A DNA stretch of 64,000 nt from Micromussa lordhowensis (Eukaryota; Cnidaria; Anthozoa; Scleractinia; Lobophylliidae): NCBI GenBank assembly GCA_964020085.1, contig OZ026604.1, positions 24,576,427-24,640,426 on the forward strand, given 5' to 3'. Below, in pieces: positions 24,201-36,601 of the stretch. Below the pieces are notes generated by a model. The model was not told the origin of the DNA, searched no databases, and was given only the letters and a program-made list of their open reading frames with translations. Numbering within the stretch: position 1 is the first letter of the stretch; each line of letters starts with the position of its first letter. The translations under genes and the position numbers were made by a program.

Positions 24201-27200
24201 GAAAACGCGCGCTGGGGGTCCCCTTGGCAAATTTGACATAGCTCGGCTTCACGGGCACTTTAAGAGGCGCGGTTTACAGCAAAATGTTCTGCTAGGTTGG
24301 CACTTCAAGGAAATTTTACTTAGGACATGATGGCATTGGCGCCAGGGTGTTTTTTCTGGCCTTCTTTTTGCAGTAGTTTGCCCTGGTCCCAACTTTGCAG
24401 AATTTCAGAAAACGCGCGCTGCTGGTCCCCTTGGCAAATTTGACATAGCTCGGCTTCACGGGCACTTTAAGAGGCGCGGTTTGCAGCAAAATGTTCTGCT
24501 AGGTTGGCACTTCAAGGAAACCCTAGTTAGGACATGATGGCATTGGCGCCAGGGTGTTTTTTCTGGCCTTCTTTTTGCAGTAGTTTGCCCTGGTCCCAAC
24601 TTTGCAGAATTTCAGAAAACGCGCGCTGGGGGTCCCCTTGGCAAATTTCACATAGCTCGGCTTCACGGGCACTTTAAGAGGCGCTTTTTGCAGCAAAATG
24701 TTCTGCTAGGTTGGCGCTTTAAGGAAATGCTAGTTAGGACATGATAACATTGGCGCCAGGGTGTGTTCTCTGGCCTTCTTTTTGCAGTAGTTTGCCCTGG
24801 TCCCAACTTTGAAGTATTTTAGAAAACGCGCGCTGGGGGTCCCCTTGGCAAATTTGACATAGCTCGGCTTCACGGGCACTTTAAGAGGCGCGGTTTGCAG
24901 CAAAATGTTTTGCTAGGTTGGCACTTTAAGGAAATCCTAGTTAAGACATGAGGGCATTGGCGCCAGGGTGTTTTTTCTGCCCTTCTTTTTGCAGTAGTTT
25001 GCCCTGGTCCCAACTTTGCAGAATTTCAGAAAACGCGCGCTGGGGGTCCCCTTGGCAAATTTGACATAGCTCGGCTTCACGGGCACTTTAAGAGGCGCGG
25101 TTTGCAGCAAAATGTCCTGCTAGGTTGGCACTTTAAGGAAATTTTAGTTAGGACATGATGGCATTGGCGCCAGGGTGTTTTTCCTGGCCTTATTTTTCCA
25201 GTAGTTTGCCCTGGTCCCAACTTTGCAGAATTTCAGAAAACGCGCGCTGGGGGTCCCCTTGGCAAATTTGACATAGCTCGGCTTCATGGGCACTTTAAGA
25301 GGCGCGATTTGCAGCAAAATGTTCTGCCAGGTTAGCACTTTAAGAAAATGTTAGTTAAAACATGATGGCATTTGCGCCAGGGTGTTTTTTCTGGCCTTCT
25401 TTTTGCAGTAGTTTGCCCTGCTCCCAACTTTGCAGAATTTCAGAAAACGCGCGCTGGGGGTCCCCTTGGCAAATTTGACATAGCTCGGCTTCACGGGCAC
25501 TTTAAGAGGCGCGGTTTGCAGCAAAATGTCCTGCTAGGTTAGCACTTTAAGGAAATCCTAGTTAGGACATGATGGCATTGGCGCCAGGGTGTTTTTTCTG
25601 GCCTTCTTTTTGCAGTAGTTTGCCCTGGTCCCAACTTTGCAGAATTTCAGAAAACGCGCGCTGGGGGTCCCCTTGGCAAATTTGACATAGCTCGGCTTCA
25701 CGGGCACTTTAAGAGGCGCGGTTTGCAGCAAAATGTTCTGCTAGGATAGCACTTTAAGGAAATGCAAGTTAGGACATGATGGCATTGGCGCCAGGGTGTT
25801 TTTTCTGGCCTTCTTTTTGCAGTAGTTTGCCCTGGTCCCAACTTTGCAGAATTTCAGAAAACGCGCGCTGGGGGTCCCCTTGGCAAATTTGACATAGCTC
25901 GGCTTCACGGGCACTTTAAGACGCGCGGTTTGCCGCAAAATGTTCTGCGAGGTTGGCACTTCAAGGAAATGTTAGTTAGGACATGATGGCATTGGGGCGA
26001 GGGTGTTTTTTCTGGCCTTCTTTTTGCAGTAGTTTGCCCTGGTCCCAACTTTGCAGAATTTCAGAAAATGCGCGCTGGGGGTCCCCTTGGCAAATTTGAC
26101 ATAGCTCGGCTTCACGGGCACTTTAAGAGGCGCGGTTTGCAGCGAAATGTTTTGCTAGGTTGGTGCTTCAAGGAAATTCTAGTTAAGACATGATGGCATT
26201 GGCCCCAGGGTGTTTTTTCTGGCCTTCTTTTTGCAGTAGTTTGCCCTGGTCCCAACTTTGCAGAATTTCAGAAAATGCGCGCTGGGGGTCCCCTTGGCAA
26301 ATTTGACATAGCTCGGCTTCACGGGCACTTTAAGAGGTGCGGTTTGCAGCAAAATGTTCTGCTAGGTTGGCACTTTAAGGAAATGTTAGTTAAGACATGA
26401 TGGCATTGACGCCAGGGTGTTTTTTCTGGCCTTCTTTTTGAAGTAGTTTGGCCTGGTCCAAACTTTGCAGAATTTCAGAAAACGCGCGCTGGGGGTCCCC
26501 TTGGCAAATTTCACATAGCTCGGCTTCACGGGCACTTTAAGAGGCGCGGTTTGCAGCAAAATGTTCTGCTAGGTTGGCGCTTCAAGGAAATTGTAGTTAG
26601 GACATGATGAGATTGGCGGCAGGGTGTTTTTTCTGGCCTTCTTTTTGCAGTAGTTTGCCCTGGTCCCAACTTTGCAGAATTTCAGAAAACGCGCGCTGCG
26701 GGTCCCCTTGGCAAATTTGACATAGCTCGGCTTCACGGGCATTTTAAGAGGCGCGGTTTGCCGCAAAATGTTCTGCTAGGTTGGCACTTCAAGGAAATGC
26801 TAGTTAGGACATGATGGCAGTGGCACCGGGGTGTTTTTTCTGGCCTTCTTTTTGCAGTAGTTTGCCCTGGTCCCAACTTTGCAGAATTTCAGAAAACGCG
26901 CGCTGGGGGTCCCCTTGGCAAATTTGATATAGCTCGGCTTCACGGGCACTTTAAGAGGCGCGGTTTGCAGCAAAATGTTCTGCTAGGTTGGCATTTGAAG
27001 AAAATCTTAGTTAGGACATGATGGCATTGGCGCCAGGGTGTTTTTTCTGGCCTTCTTTTTGCAGTAGTTTGCCCTGGTCCCAACTTTGCAGAATTTCAGA
27101 AAACGCGCGCTGGGGGTCCCCTTGGCAAATTTGACATAGCTCGGCTTCACGGGCACTTTAAGAGGCGCGGTTTGCAGCAAAATGTTCTGCTAGGTTGGCA

Positions 27201-30184
27201 CTTCAAGGAAATCTTAGTTAGCACATGATGGCATTGGCGCCGGGATGTATTTTCTGGCCTTCTTTTTGCAGTAGTTTGCCCTGGTCCCAACTTTGCAGAA
27301 TTTCAGAAAATGCGCGCTGGGGGTCCCCTTGGCAAATTTGACATAGCTCGGCTTCACGGGCACTTTAAGAGGCGCGGTTTGCAGCGAAATGTTTTGCTAG
27401 GTTGGTGCTTCAAGGAAATTCTAGTTAAGACATGATGGCATTGGCCCCAGGGTGTTTTTTCTGGCCTTCTTTTTGCAGTAGTTTGCCCTGGTCCCAACTT
27501 TGCAGAATTTCAGAAAACGCGCGCTGGGGGTCCCCTTGGCAAATTTGACATAACTCGGCTTCACGGGCACTTTAAGAGGTGCGGTTTGCAGCAAAATGTT
27601 TTGCTAGGTTGGCACTTCAAGGAAATGTTTGTTAGGACATGATGGCATTGGCGCCAGGGTGTTTTTTCTGGCCTTATTTTTGAAGTAGTTTGCCCTGGTC
27701 CCAACTTTGCAGAATTTCAGAAAACGCGCGCTGGGGGTCCCCTTGGCAAATTTGATATAGCTCGGCTTCACGGGCACTTTAAGAGGCGCGGTTTGCAGCA
27801 AAATGTTCTGCTAGGCTGGCACTTCAAGGAAATTCTAGTTAGAACATGATGACATTGGCGGCAGGGTGTTTTTTCTGGCCTTCTTTTTGCAATAGTTTGC
27901 CCTGGTCCCAACTTTGCAGAATTTCAGAAAACGCGCGCTGGGGGTCCCCTTGGCAAATTTGACATAGCTCGGCTTCACGGGCATTTTAAGAGGCGCGGTT
28001 TGCAGCAAAATGTTCTGCTAGGTTGGCACTTCAAGGAAATTCTAGTTAAGACATGATGGCATTGGCGCCGGGGTGTTTTTTTTTTGGCCTTCTTTTTGCA
28101 GTAGTTTGCCCTGGTCCCAACTTTGCAGAATTTCAGAAAACGCGCGCTGGGGGTCCCCTTGGCAAATTTGACATAGCTCGGCTTCACGGGCACTTTAAGA
28201 GGCGCGGTTTGCAGCAAAATGTTCTGCTAGGTTGGCACTTCAAGGAAATCGTAGTTACGACATGATGACATTGGCGCCAGGGTGTTTTTTCTGGCCTTCT
28301 TTTTGCAGTAGTTTGCCCTGGTCCCAACTTTGCAGAATTTCAGAAAACGCGCGCTGGGGGTCCCCTTGGCAAATTTGACATAGCTCGGCTTCACGGGCAC
28401 TTTAAGAGGCGCGGTTTGCAGCAAAATGTTCTGCTAGGTTGGCACTTCAAGGAAATCCTAGTTAGGACATGATGGCATTGGCGCCAGGGTGTTTTTTCTG
28501 GCCTTATTTTTGCAGTAGTTTGCCCTGGTCCCAACTTTGCAGAATTTCAGAAAACGCGCGCTGGGGGTCCCCTTGGCAAATTTGACATAGCTCGGCTTCA
28601 CGGGCACTTTAAGAGGCGCGGTTTGCAGCAAAATGTTCTGCCAGGTTGGCACTTTAAGAAAGTTTTAGTTAAAACATGATGGCATTTGCGCCAGGGCGTT
28701 TTTTCTGGCCTTCTTTTTGCAGTAGTTTGCCCTGCTCCCAACTTTGCAGAATTTCAGAAAACGCGCGCTGGGGGTCCCCTTGGCAAATTTGACATAGCTC
28801 GGCTTCACGGGCACTTTAAGAGGTGCGGTTTGCAGCAAAATGTTTTGCTAGGTTGGCACTTCAAGGAAATGTTAGTTAAGACATGATGGCATTGGCGCCA
28901 GGGTGTTTTTTCTGGCCTTCTTTTTGCAGTAGTTTGCCCTGGTCCCAACTTTGCAGAATTTCAGAAAACGCGCGCTGGGGGTCCCCTTGGCAAATTTGAC
29001 ATAACTCGGCTTCACGGGCACTTTAAGAGGCGCCGTTTGCAGCAAAATGTTCTGCTGGGTTAGCACCTCAAGGAAATTCTAGTTAGGACATGATCGCATT
29101 GGCGCCAGGGTGTTTTTTCTGGCCTTCTTTTTGCGGTAGTTTGCCCTGGTCCAAACTTTGCAGAATTTTAGAAAACGCGCGCTGGGTGTCCCCTTGGCAA
29201 ATTTGACATAGCTCGGCTTCACGGGCACTTTAAGAGGCGCGGTTTGCAGCAAAATGTTCTGCTAGGTTAGCACTTTAAGGAAATGTTAGTTAGGACATGA
29301 TGGCATTGGCGCCAGGGTGGTTTTTCTGGCCTTCTTTTTGCAGTAGTTTGCCCTGGTCCCAACTTTGCAGAATTTCAGAAAACGCGCGCTGGGGGTCCCC
29401 TTGGGAAATTTAATATAGCTCGGCTTCACGGGCACTTTAAGAGGCGCGGTTTGCAGGAAAAGATTCTGCTAGGTTGGCACTTCAACGAAATCCTAGTTAG
29501 AACATGATGGAATTGGCGCCAGGGTGTTTTTTCTGGCCTTCTTTTTGCAGTAGTTTGCCCTGGTCCCAACTTTGCAGAATTTCAGAAAACGCGCGCTGGG
29601 GGTCCCTTTGGCAAATTTGACATAGCTCGGCTTCACGGGCACTTTAAGAGGCGCGATTTGCAGCAAAATGTTCTGCTTGGCTGGCACTTTAAGGAAATCT
29701 TAGTTAGGACATGATGACATTGGCGCCAGAGTGTTTTTTTTGGCCTTCTTTTTGCAGTAGTTTGCCCTGGTCCCAACTTTGCAGAATTTCAGAAAACGCG
29801 CGCTGGGGGTCCCCTTGGAAAATTTGACATAGCTCGGTTTCTCGGGCACTTTAAGAGGCGCTTTTTGCAGCAAAATGTTCTGCTAGGTTGGCACTTCAAG
29901 GAAATTGTAGTTAGGACATGATGGCATTGGTGCCAGGGTGTTTTTTCTGGCCTTATTTTTGTAGTAGTTTGCCCTGGTCCCAACTTTGCAGAATTTCAGA
30001 AAACGCGCGCCGGGGGTCCCCTTGGCAAATTTGACATAGCTCGGCTTCACGGGCACTTTAAGAGGCGCCGTTTGCAGCAAAATGTTCTGCTGGGTTGGCA
30101 CCGTAAGGAAATTGTAGTTAGGACATGATCGCATTGGCGCCAGGGTGTTTTTTCTGGCCTTCTTTTTGCGGTAGTTTGCCCTGG
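21286..30184. repeat. Mixed monomers, no long duplicated block
   Basis: About 43 monomers with many private substitutions and little long-range order. A two-monomer stretch near 26.06-26.4 kb (GAAAATGCGCGC, AGCGAAATGTTTTGC, TTGGTGCTTCAAGG, TTGGCCCCAGG) recurs 1,242 bp later near 27.30-27.65 kb. From about 27.85 kb rightward the monomer class with GGCGGCAGGG, TTGCAATAG and GGGCATTTTAAG appears. From about 29.09 kb the class with GATCGCATTGG, TTGCGGTAG and GGTCCAAAC appears. Both are then characteristic of the 30-57 kb region and I did not see them to the left. Confidence 0.8.
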
Positions 30185-33100
30185 TCCAAACTTTGCAGAA
30201 TTTTAGAAAACGCGCGCTGGGGGTCCCCTTGGCAAATTTGACATAGCTCGGCTTCACGGGCACTTTAAGAGGCGCGGTTTGCAGCAAAATGTTCTGCTGG
30301 GTTGGCACTTCAAGGAAATGTTAGTAAGGACATGATGGCATTGGCGCCAGGGCGTTTTTTATGGCCTTCTTTTTGCAGTAGTTTGCCCTGGTCCCAACTT
30401 TGCAGAATTTCAGAAAACGCGCGCTGGGGGTCGCCTTGGCAAATTTGACATAGCTCGGCTTCATGGGCACTTTAAGACGCGCGGTTTGCAGCAAAATGTT
30501 CTGCTAGGTTGGCACTTTAAAGTAATCGTAGTTAGGACATGATGGCATTGGCGCCAGGGTGTTTTTTCTGGCCTTCTTTTTGCAGTAGTTTCCCCTGGTC
30601 CCAACTTTGCAGAATTTCAGAAAACGCGCGCTGGGGGTCCCCTTGGCAAATTTGACATAGCTCGGCTTCACGGGCACTTTAAGAGGCGCGGTTTGCAGCA
30701 AAATGTTCTGCTAGGTTGGCACTTCAAGGAAATTCTAGTTAGGACATGATGATATTGGCGGCAGGGTGTTTTTTCTGGCCTTCTTTTTGCAATAGTTTGC
30801 CCTGGTCCCAACTTTGCAGAATTTCAGAAAACGCGCGCTGGGGGTCCCCTTGGCAAATTTGACATAGCTCGGCTTCACGGGCATTTTAAGAGGCGCGGTT
30901 TGCAGCAAAATGTTCTGCTAGGTTGGCACTTTAAGGAAATTCTAGTTAGGACATGATGGCATTGGCGCCGGGGTGTTTTTTCTGGCCTTCTTTTTGCAGT
31001 AGTTTGCCCTGGTCCCAACTTTGCAGAATTTCAGAAAACGCGCGCTGGGGGTCCCCTTGGGAAATTTGATATAGCTCGGCTTCACGGGCACTTTAAGAGG
31101 TGCGGTTTGCAGCAAAATGTTCTGCTAGGTTGGCATTTGAAGGAAATTTTAGTTAGGACATGATGGCATTGGCGCCAGGGTGTTTTTTCTGGCCTTCTTT
31201 TTGCAGTAGTTTGCCCTGGTCCCAACTTTGCAGAATTTCAGAAAACGCGCGCTGGGGGTCCCCTTGGCAAATTTGACATAGCTCGGCTTCACGGGCACTT
31301 TAAGAGGCGCGGTTTGCAGCAAAATGTTCTCCTAGGCTGGCACTTCAAGGAAATCCTAGTTAAAACATGATGACATATGCGCCAGGGTGTTTTTACTGGC
31401 CTTCTTTTTGCAGTAGTTTGCCCTGGTCAAAACTTGGCAGAATTTCAGAAAACGCGCACTGGGGGTCCCCTTGGCAAATTTGACATAGCTCGGCTTCACG
31501 GGCACTTTAAGAGGCGCGGTTTGCAGCAAAATGTTCTGCTAGGTTGGCACTTCAAGGAAATTTTAGTTAGGACATGATGGCATTGGCGCCGGGGTGTTTT
31601 TTTCTGGCCTTCTTTTTGCAGTAGTTTGCCCTGGTCCCAACTTTGCAGAATTTCAGAAAACGCGCGCTGGGGGTCCCCTTGGCAAATTTGATATAGCTCG
31701 GCTTCACGGGCACTTTAAGAGGCGCGGTTTGCAGCAAAATGTTCTGCTATGTTGGCATTTGAAGGAAACTTAGTTAGGACATGATGGCATTGGCGCCAGG
31801 GTGTTTTTTCTGGCCTTCTTTTTGCAGTAGTTTGCCCTGGTCCCAACTTTGCAGAATTTCAGAAAACGCGCGCTGGGGGTCCCCTTGGCAAATTTGACAT
31901 AGCTCGGCTTCACGGGCACTTTAAGAGGCGCGGTTTGCAGCAAAATGTTCTGCTAGGTTGGCACTTCAAGGAAATTTTAGTTAGGACATGATGGCATTGG
32001 CGCCGGGATGTATTTTCTGGCCTTCTTTTTGCAGTAGTTTGCCCTGGTCCCAACTTTGCAGAATTTCAGAAAACGCGTGCTGGGGGTCTCCTTGGCAAAT
32101 TTGACATAGCTCGGCTTCACGGGCATGTTAAGAGGCGCGGTTTGCAGCAAAATGTTCTGCTAGGTTGGTGCTTTAAGGAAATTATAGTTAAGACATGATG
32201 GCATTGGCGCCAGGGTGTTTTTTCTGGCCTTCTTTTTGCAGTAGTTTGCCCTGGTCCCAACTTTGCAGAATTTCAGAAAACGCGCGCTGGGGGTCCCCTT
32301 GGCAAATTTGACATAACTCGGCTTCACGGGCACTTTAAGAGGCGCCGTTTGCAGCAAAATGTTCTGCTGGGTTAGCACCTCAAGGAAATTCTAGTTAGGA
32401 CATGATCGCATTGGCGCCAGAGTGTTTTTTCTGGCCTTCTTTTTGCAGTAGTTTGCCCTGGTCCCAACTTTGCAGAATTTCAGAAAACGCGCGCTGAGGG
32501 TCCCCTTGGCAAATTTGACATAGCTCGGCTTCACGGGCACTTTAAGAGGCGCGCTTTGCAGCAAAATGTTCTGCTAGGTTGGCACTTCAAGGAAATCGTA
32601 GTTAGGACATGATGGCATTGGCGCCAGGGTGTTTTTTTTGGCCTTCTTTTTGCAGTAGTTTGCCCTGGTCCCAACTTTGCAGAATTTGAGAAAACGCGCG
32701 CTGGGGGTCCCCTTGGCAAATTTGACATAGCTCGGCTTCACGGGCACTTTAAGAGGTGCGGTTTGCAGCAAAATGTTCTGCTAGGTTGGCACTTCAAGGA
32801 AATGTTAGTTAACACATGATGGCATTGGCGCCAGGGTTTTTTTTCTGGCCTTCTTTTTGCAGTAGTTTGCCCTGGTCCCAACTTTGCAGAATTTCAGAAA
32901 ACGCGCGCTGGGGGTCCCCTTGGCAAATTTGACATAGCTCGGCTTCACGGGCACTTTAAGAGGCGCGGTTTGCAGCAAAATGTTTTGCTAGGTTGGCACT
33001 TCAAGGAAATTGTAGTTAGGACATGATGACATTGGCGGCAGGGTGTTTTTTCTTGCCTTCTTTTTGCAATAGTTTGCCCTGGTCCCAACTTTGCAGAATT

Positions 33101-36100
33101 TCAGAAAACGCGCGCTGGGGGTCCCCTTGGCAAATTTGACATAGCTCGGCTTCACGGGCATTTTAAGAGGCGCGGTTTGCAGCAAAATGTTCTGCTAGGT
33201 TGGCACTTCAAGGAAATCCTAGTTAGGACATGATGGGATATGCGCCGGGGTGTTTTTTCTGGCCTTCTTTTTGCAGTAGTTTGCCCTGGTCCCAACTTTG
33301 GAGAATTTCAGAAAACGCGCGCTGGGGGTCCCCTTGGGAAATTTGATATAGCTCGGCTTCACGGGCACTTTAAGAGGTGCGGTTTGCAGCAAAATGTTCT
33401 GCTAGGTTGGCATTTGAAGGAAATTTTAGTTAGGACATGATGGCATTGGCGCCAGGGCGTTTTTTCTGGCCTTCTTTTTGCAGTAGTTTGCCCTGGTCCC
33501 AACTTTGCAGAATTTCAGAAAACGCGCGCTGGGGGTCCCCTTGGCAAATTTGACATAGCTCGGCTTCACGGGCACTTTAAGAGGCGCGGTTTGCAGCAAA
33601 ATGTTCTGCTAGGTTGGCACTTTAAGGAAATCCTAGTTAGGACATGATGGCATTGGCTCCGGGATGTATTTTCTAGCCTTCTTTTTGCAGTAGTTTGCCC
33701 TGGTCCCAACTTTGCAGAATTTCAGAAAACGCGCGCTGGGGGTCCCCTTAGTAAATTTGACATAGCTCGGCTTCACGGGCACGTTAAGAGGCGCGGTTTG
33801 CAGCAAAATGTTCTGCTAGGTTGGTGCTTCAAGGAAAATCTAGTTAAGACATGATGGCATTGGCGCCAAGGTGTTTTTTCTGGCCTTCTTTTTGCAGTAG
33901 TTTGCCCTGGTCCCAACTTTGCAGAATTTCAGAAAACGCGCGCTGGGGGTCCCCTTGGCAAATTTGACATAACTCGGCTTCACGGGCACTTTAAGAGGCG
34001 CCGTTTGCAGCAAAATGTTCTGCTGGGTTAGCACCTCAAGGAAATTCTAGTTAGGACATGATCGCATTGGCACCAGGGTGTTTTTTCTGGCCTTCTTTTT
34101 GCGGTAGTTTGCCCTGGTCCAAACTTTGCAGAATTTTAGAAAACGCGCGCTGGGGGTCCCCTTGGCAAATTTGACATAGCTCGGCTTCACGGGCACTTTA
34201 AGAGGCGCGGTTTGCAGCAAAATGTTCTGCTAGGTTGGCACTTCAAGGAAATGGTAGTAAGGACATGATGGCATTGGCGCCAAGGCGTTTTTTATGGCCT
34301 TATTTTTGCAGTAGTTTGCCCTGGTCCCAACTTTGCAGAATTTCAGAAAACGCGCGCTGGGGGTCGCCTTGGCAAATTTGACATAGCTCGGCTTCAGGGG
34401 CACTTTAAGAGGCGCGGTTTGCAGCAAAATGTTCTGCTAGGTTGGCACTTCAAGGAAATTCTAGTTAGGACATGATGGAATTGGCGCCAGGGTGTTTTTT
34501 CTGGCCTTCTTTTTGCAGTAGTTTGCCCTGGTCCCAACTTTGCAGAATTTCAGAAAACGCGCGCTGGGGGTCCCTTTGGCAAATTTGACATAGCTCGGCT
34601 TCACGGGCACTTTAAGAGGCGCGGTTTGCAGCAAAATGTTCTGCTTGACTGGCACTTTAAGGAAATCTTAGTTAGGACATGATGACATTGGCGCCAGAGT
34701 GTTTTTTCTGGCCTTCTTTTTGCAGTAGTTTGCCCTGGTCCCAACTTTGCAGAATTTCAGAAAACGCGCGCTAGGGGTCCCCTTGGCAAATTTGACATAG
34801 CTCCGTTTCACGGGCACTTTAAGAGGCGCTTTTTGCAGCAAAATGTTCTGCTAGGTTGGCACTTTAAGGAAATTGTAGTTAGGACATGATGGCATTGGTG
34901 CCAGGGTTTTTTTTCTGGCCTTATTTTTGTAGTAGTTTGCCCTGGTCCCAACTTTGCAGAATTTCAGAAAACGCGCGCCGGGGGTCCCCTTGGCAAATTT
35001 GACATAGCTCGGCTTCACGGGCACTTTAAGAGGCGCCGTTTGCAGCAAAATGTTTTGCTGGGTTGGCACCTCAAGGAAATTTAAGTTAGGACATGATCGC
35101 ATTGGCGCCAGGGTGTTTTTTCTGGCCTTCTTTTTGCGGTAGTTTGCCCTGGTCCAAACTTTGCAGAATTTTAGAAAACGCGCGCTGGGGGTCCCCTTGG
35201 CAAATTTGACATAGCTCGGCTTCACGGGCACTTTAAGAGGCGCGGTTTGCAGCAAAATGTTCTGCTAGGTTGGCACTTCAAGGAAATGTTAGCAAGGACA
35301 TGATGGCATTGGCGCCAGGGCGTTTTTTATGGCCTTCTTTTTGCAGTAGTTTGCCCTGGTCCCAACTTTGCAGAATTTCAGAAAACGCGCGCTGGGGGTC
35401 GCCTTGGCAAATTTGACATAGCTCGGCTTCATGGGCACTTTAAGAGGCGCGGTTTGCAGCAAAATGTTCTGCTAGGTTGGCACTTCAAGGAAATCGTAGT
35501 TAAGACATGATGGCATTGGCGCCAGGGTGTTTTTTTTGACCTTCTTTTTGCAGTAGTTTGCCCTGGTCCCAACTTTGCAGAATTTGAGAAAACGCGCGCT
35601 GGGGGTCCCCTTGGCAAATTTGACATAGCTCGGCTTCACGGGCACTTTAAGAGGTGCGGTTTGCAGCAAAATGTTCTGCTAGGTTGGCACTTTAAGGAAA
35701 TGTTAGTTAAGACATGATGGCATTGGCGCCAGGGTGTTTTTTCTGGCCTTCTTTTTGCAGTAGTTTGCCCTGGTCCCAACTTTGCAGAATTTCAGAAAAC
35801 GCGCGCTGGGGGTCCCCTTGGCAAATTTGACATAGCTCGGCTTCACGGGCACTTTAAGAGGCGCGGTTTGCAGCAAAATGTTCTGCTAGGTTGGCACTTC
35901 AAGAAAATTCTAGTTAGGACGTGATGACATTGGCGGCAGGGTGTTTTTTCTGGCCTTCTTTTTGCAATAGTTTGCCTTGGTCCCAACTTTGCAGAATTTC
36001 CGAAAACGCGCGCTGGGGGTCTCCTTGGCAAATTTGACATAGCTCGGCTTCACGGGCATTTTAAGAGGCGCGGTTTGCAGCAAAATGTTTTGCTAGGTTG

Positions 36101-36601
36101 GCACTTCAAGGAAATCCTAGTTAGGACATGATGGCATTGGCGCCGGGGTGTTTTTTCTGGCCTTCTTTTTGCAGTAGTTTGCCCTGGTCCCAACTTTGCA
36201 GAATTTCAGAAAACGCGCGCTGGGGGTCCCCTTGGGAAATTTGATATAGCTCGGCTTCACGGGCACTTTAAGAGGTGCGGTTTGCAGCAAAATGTTCTGC
36301 TAGGTTGGCATTTGAAGGAAATTTTAGTTAGGACATGATGGCATTGGCGCCAGGGTGTTTTTTCTGGCCTTCTTTTTGCAGTAGTTTGCCCTGGTCCCAA
36401 CTTTGCAGAATTTCAGAAAACGCGCGCTGGGGGTCCCCTTGGCAAATTTGACATAGCTCGGCTTCACGGGCACTTTAAGAGGCGCGGTTTGCAGCAAAAT
36501 GTTCTGCTAGGTTGGTACCTCAAGGAAATTTTAGTTAGGACATGATGACATTGGCGGCAGGGTGTTTTTTCTGGCCTTCTTTTTGCAATAGTTTGCCCTG
36601 G
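30185..36601. repeat. 31-mer higher-order repeat, copy 1 (6,417 bp = 31 x 207)
   Basis: The block recurs immediately downstream, first at offset 6,417 and, past an inserted dimer, at offset 6,831 bp. Markers include GTTCTGCTGGGTTGGC with AGTAAGGACATG, ACTTTAAAGTAATCG (30,514 and 36,931), GACATATGCGCC (31,373 and 37,790), GCTATGTTGGCATTTG (31,744 and 38,161), GGGATGTATTTTC and GCATGTTAAGAGG (32,125 and 38,542). I saw only a handful of single-base differences, for example 31,395 A versus 37,812 T, 33,054 T versus 39,885 G, and 34,804 C versus 41,635 G. Ordinary neighbouring monomers differ at several per cent, so this duplication is recent, or is an assembly effect. Confidence 0.95.
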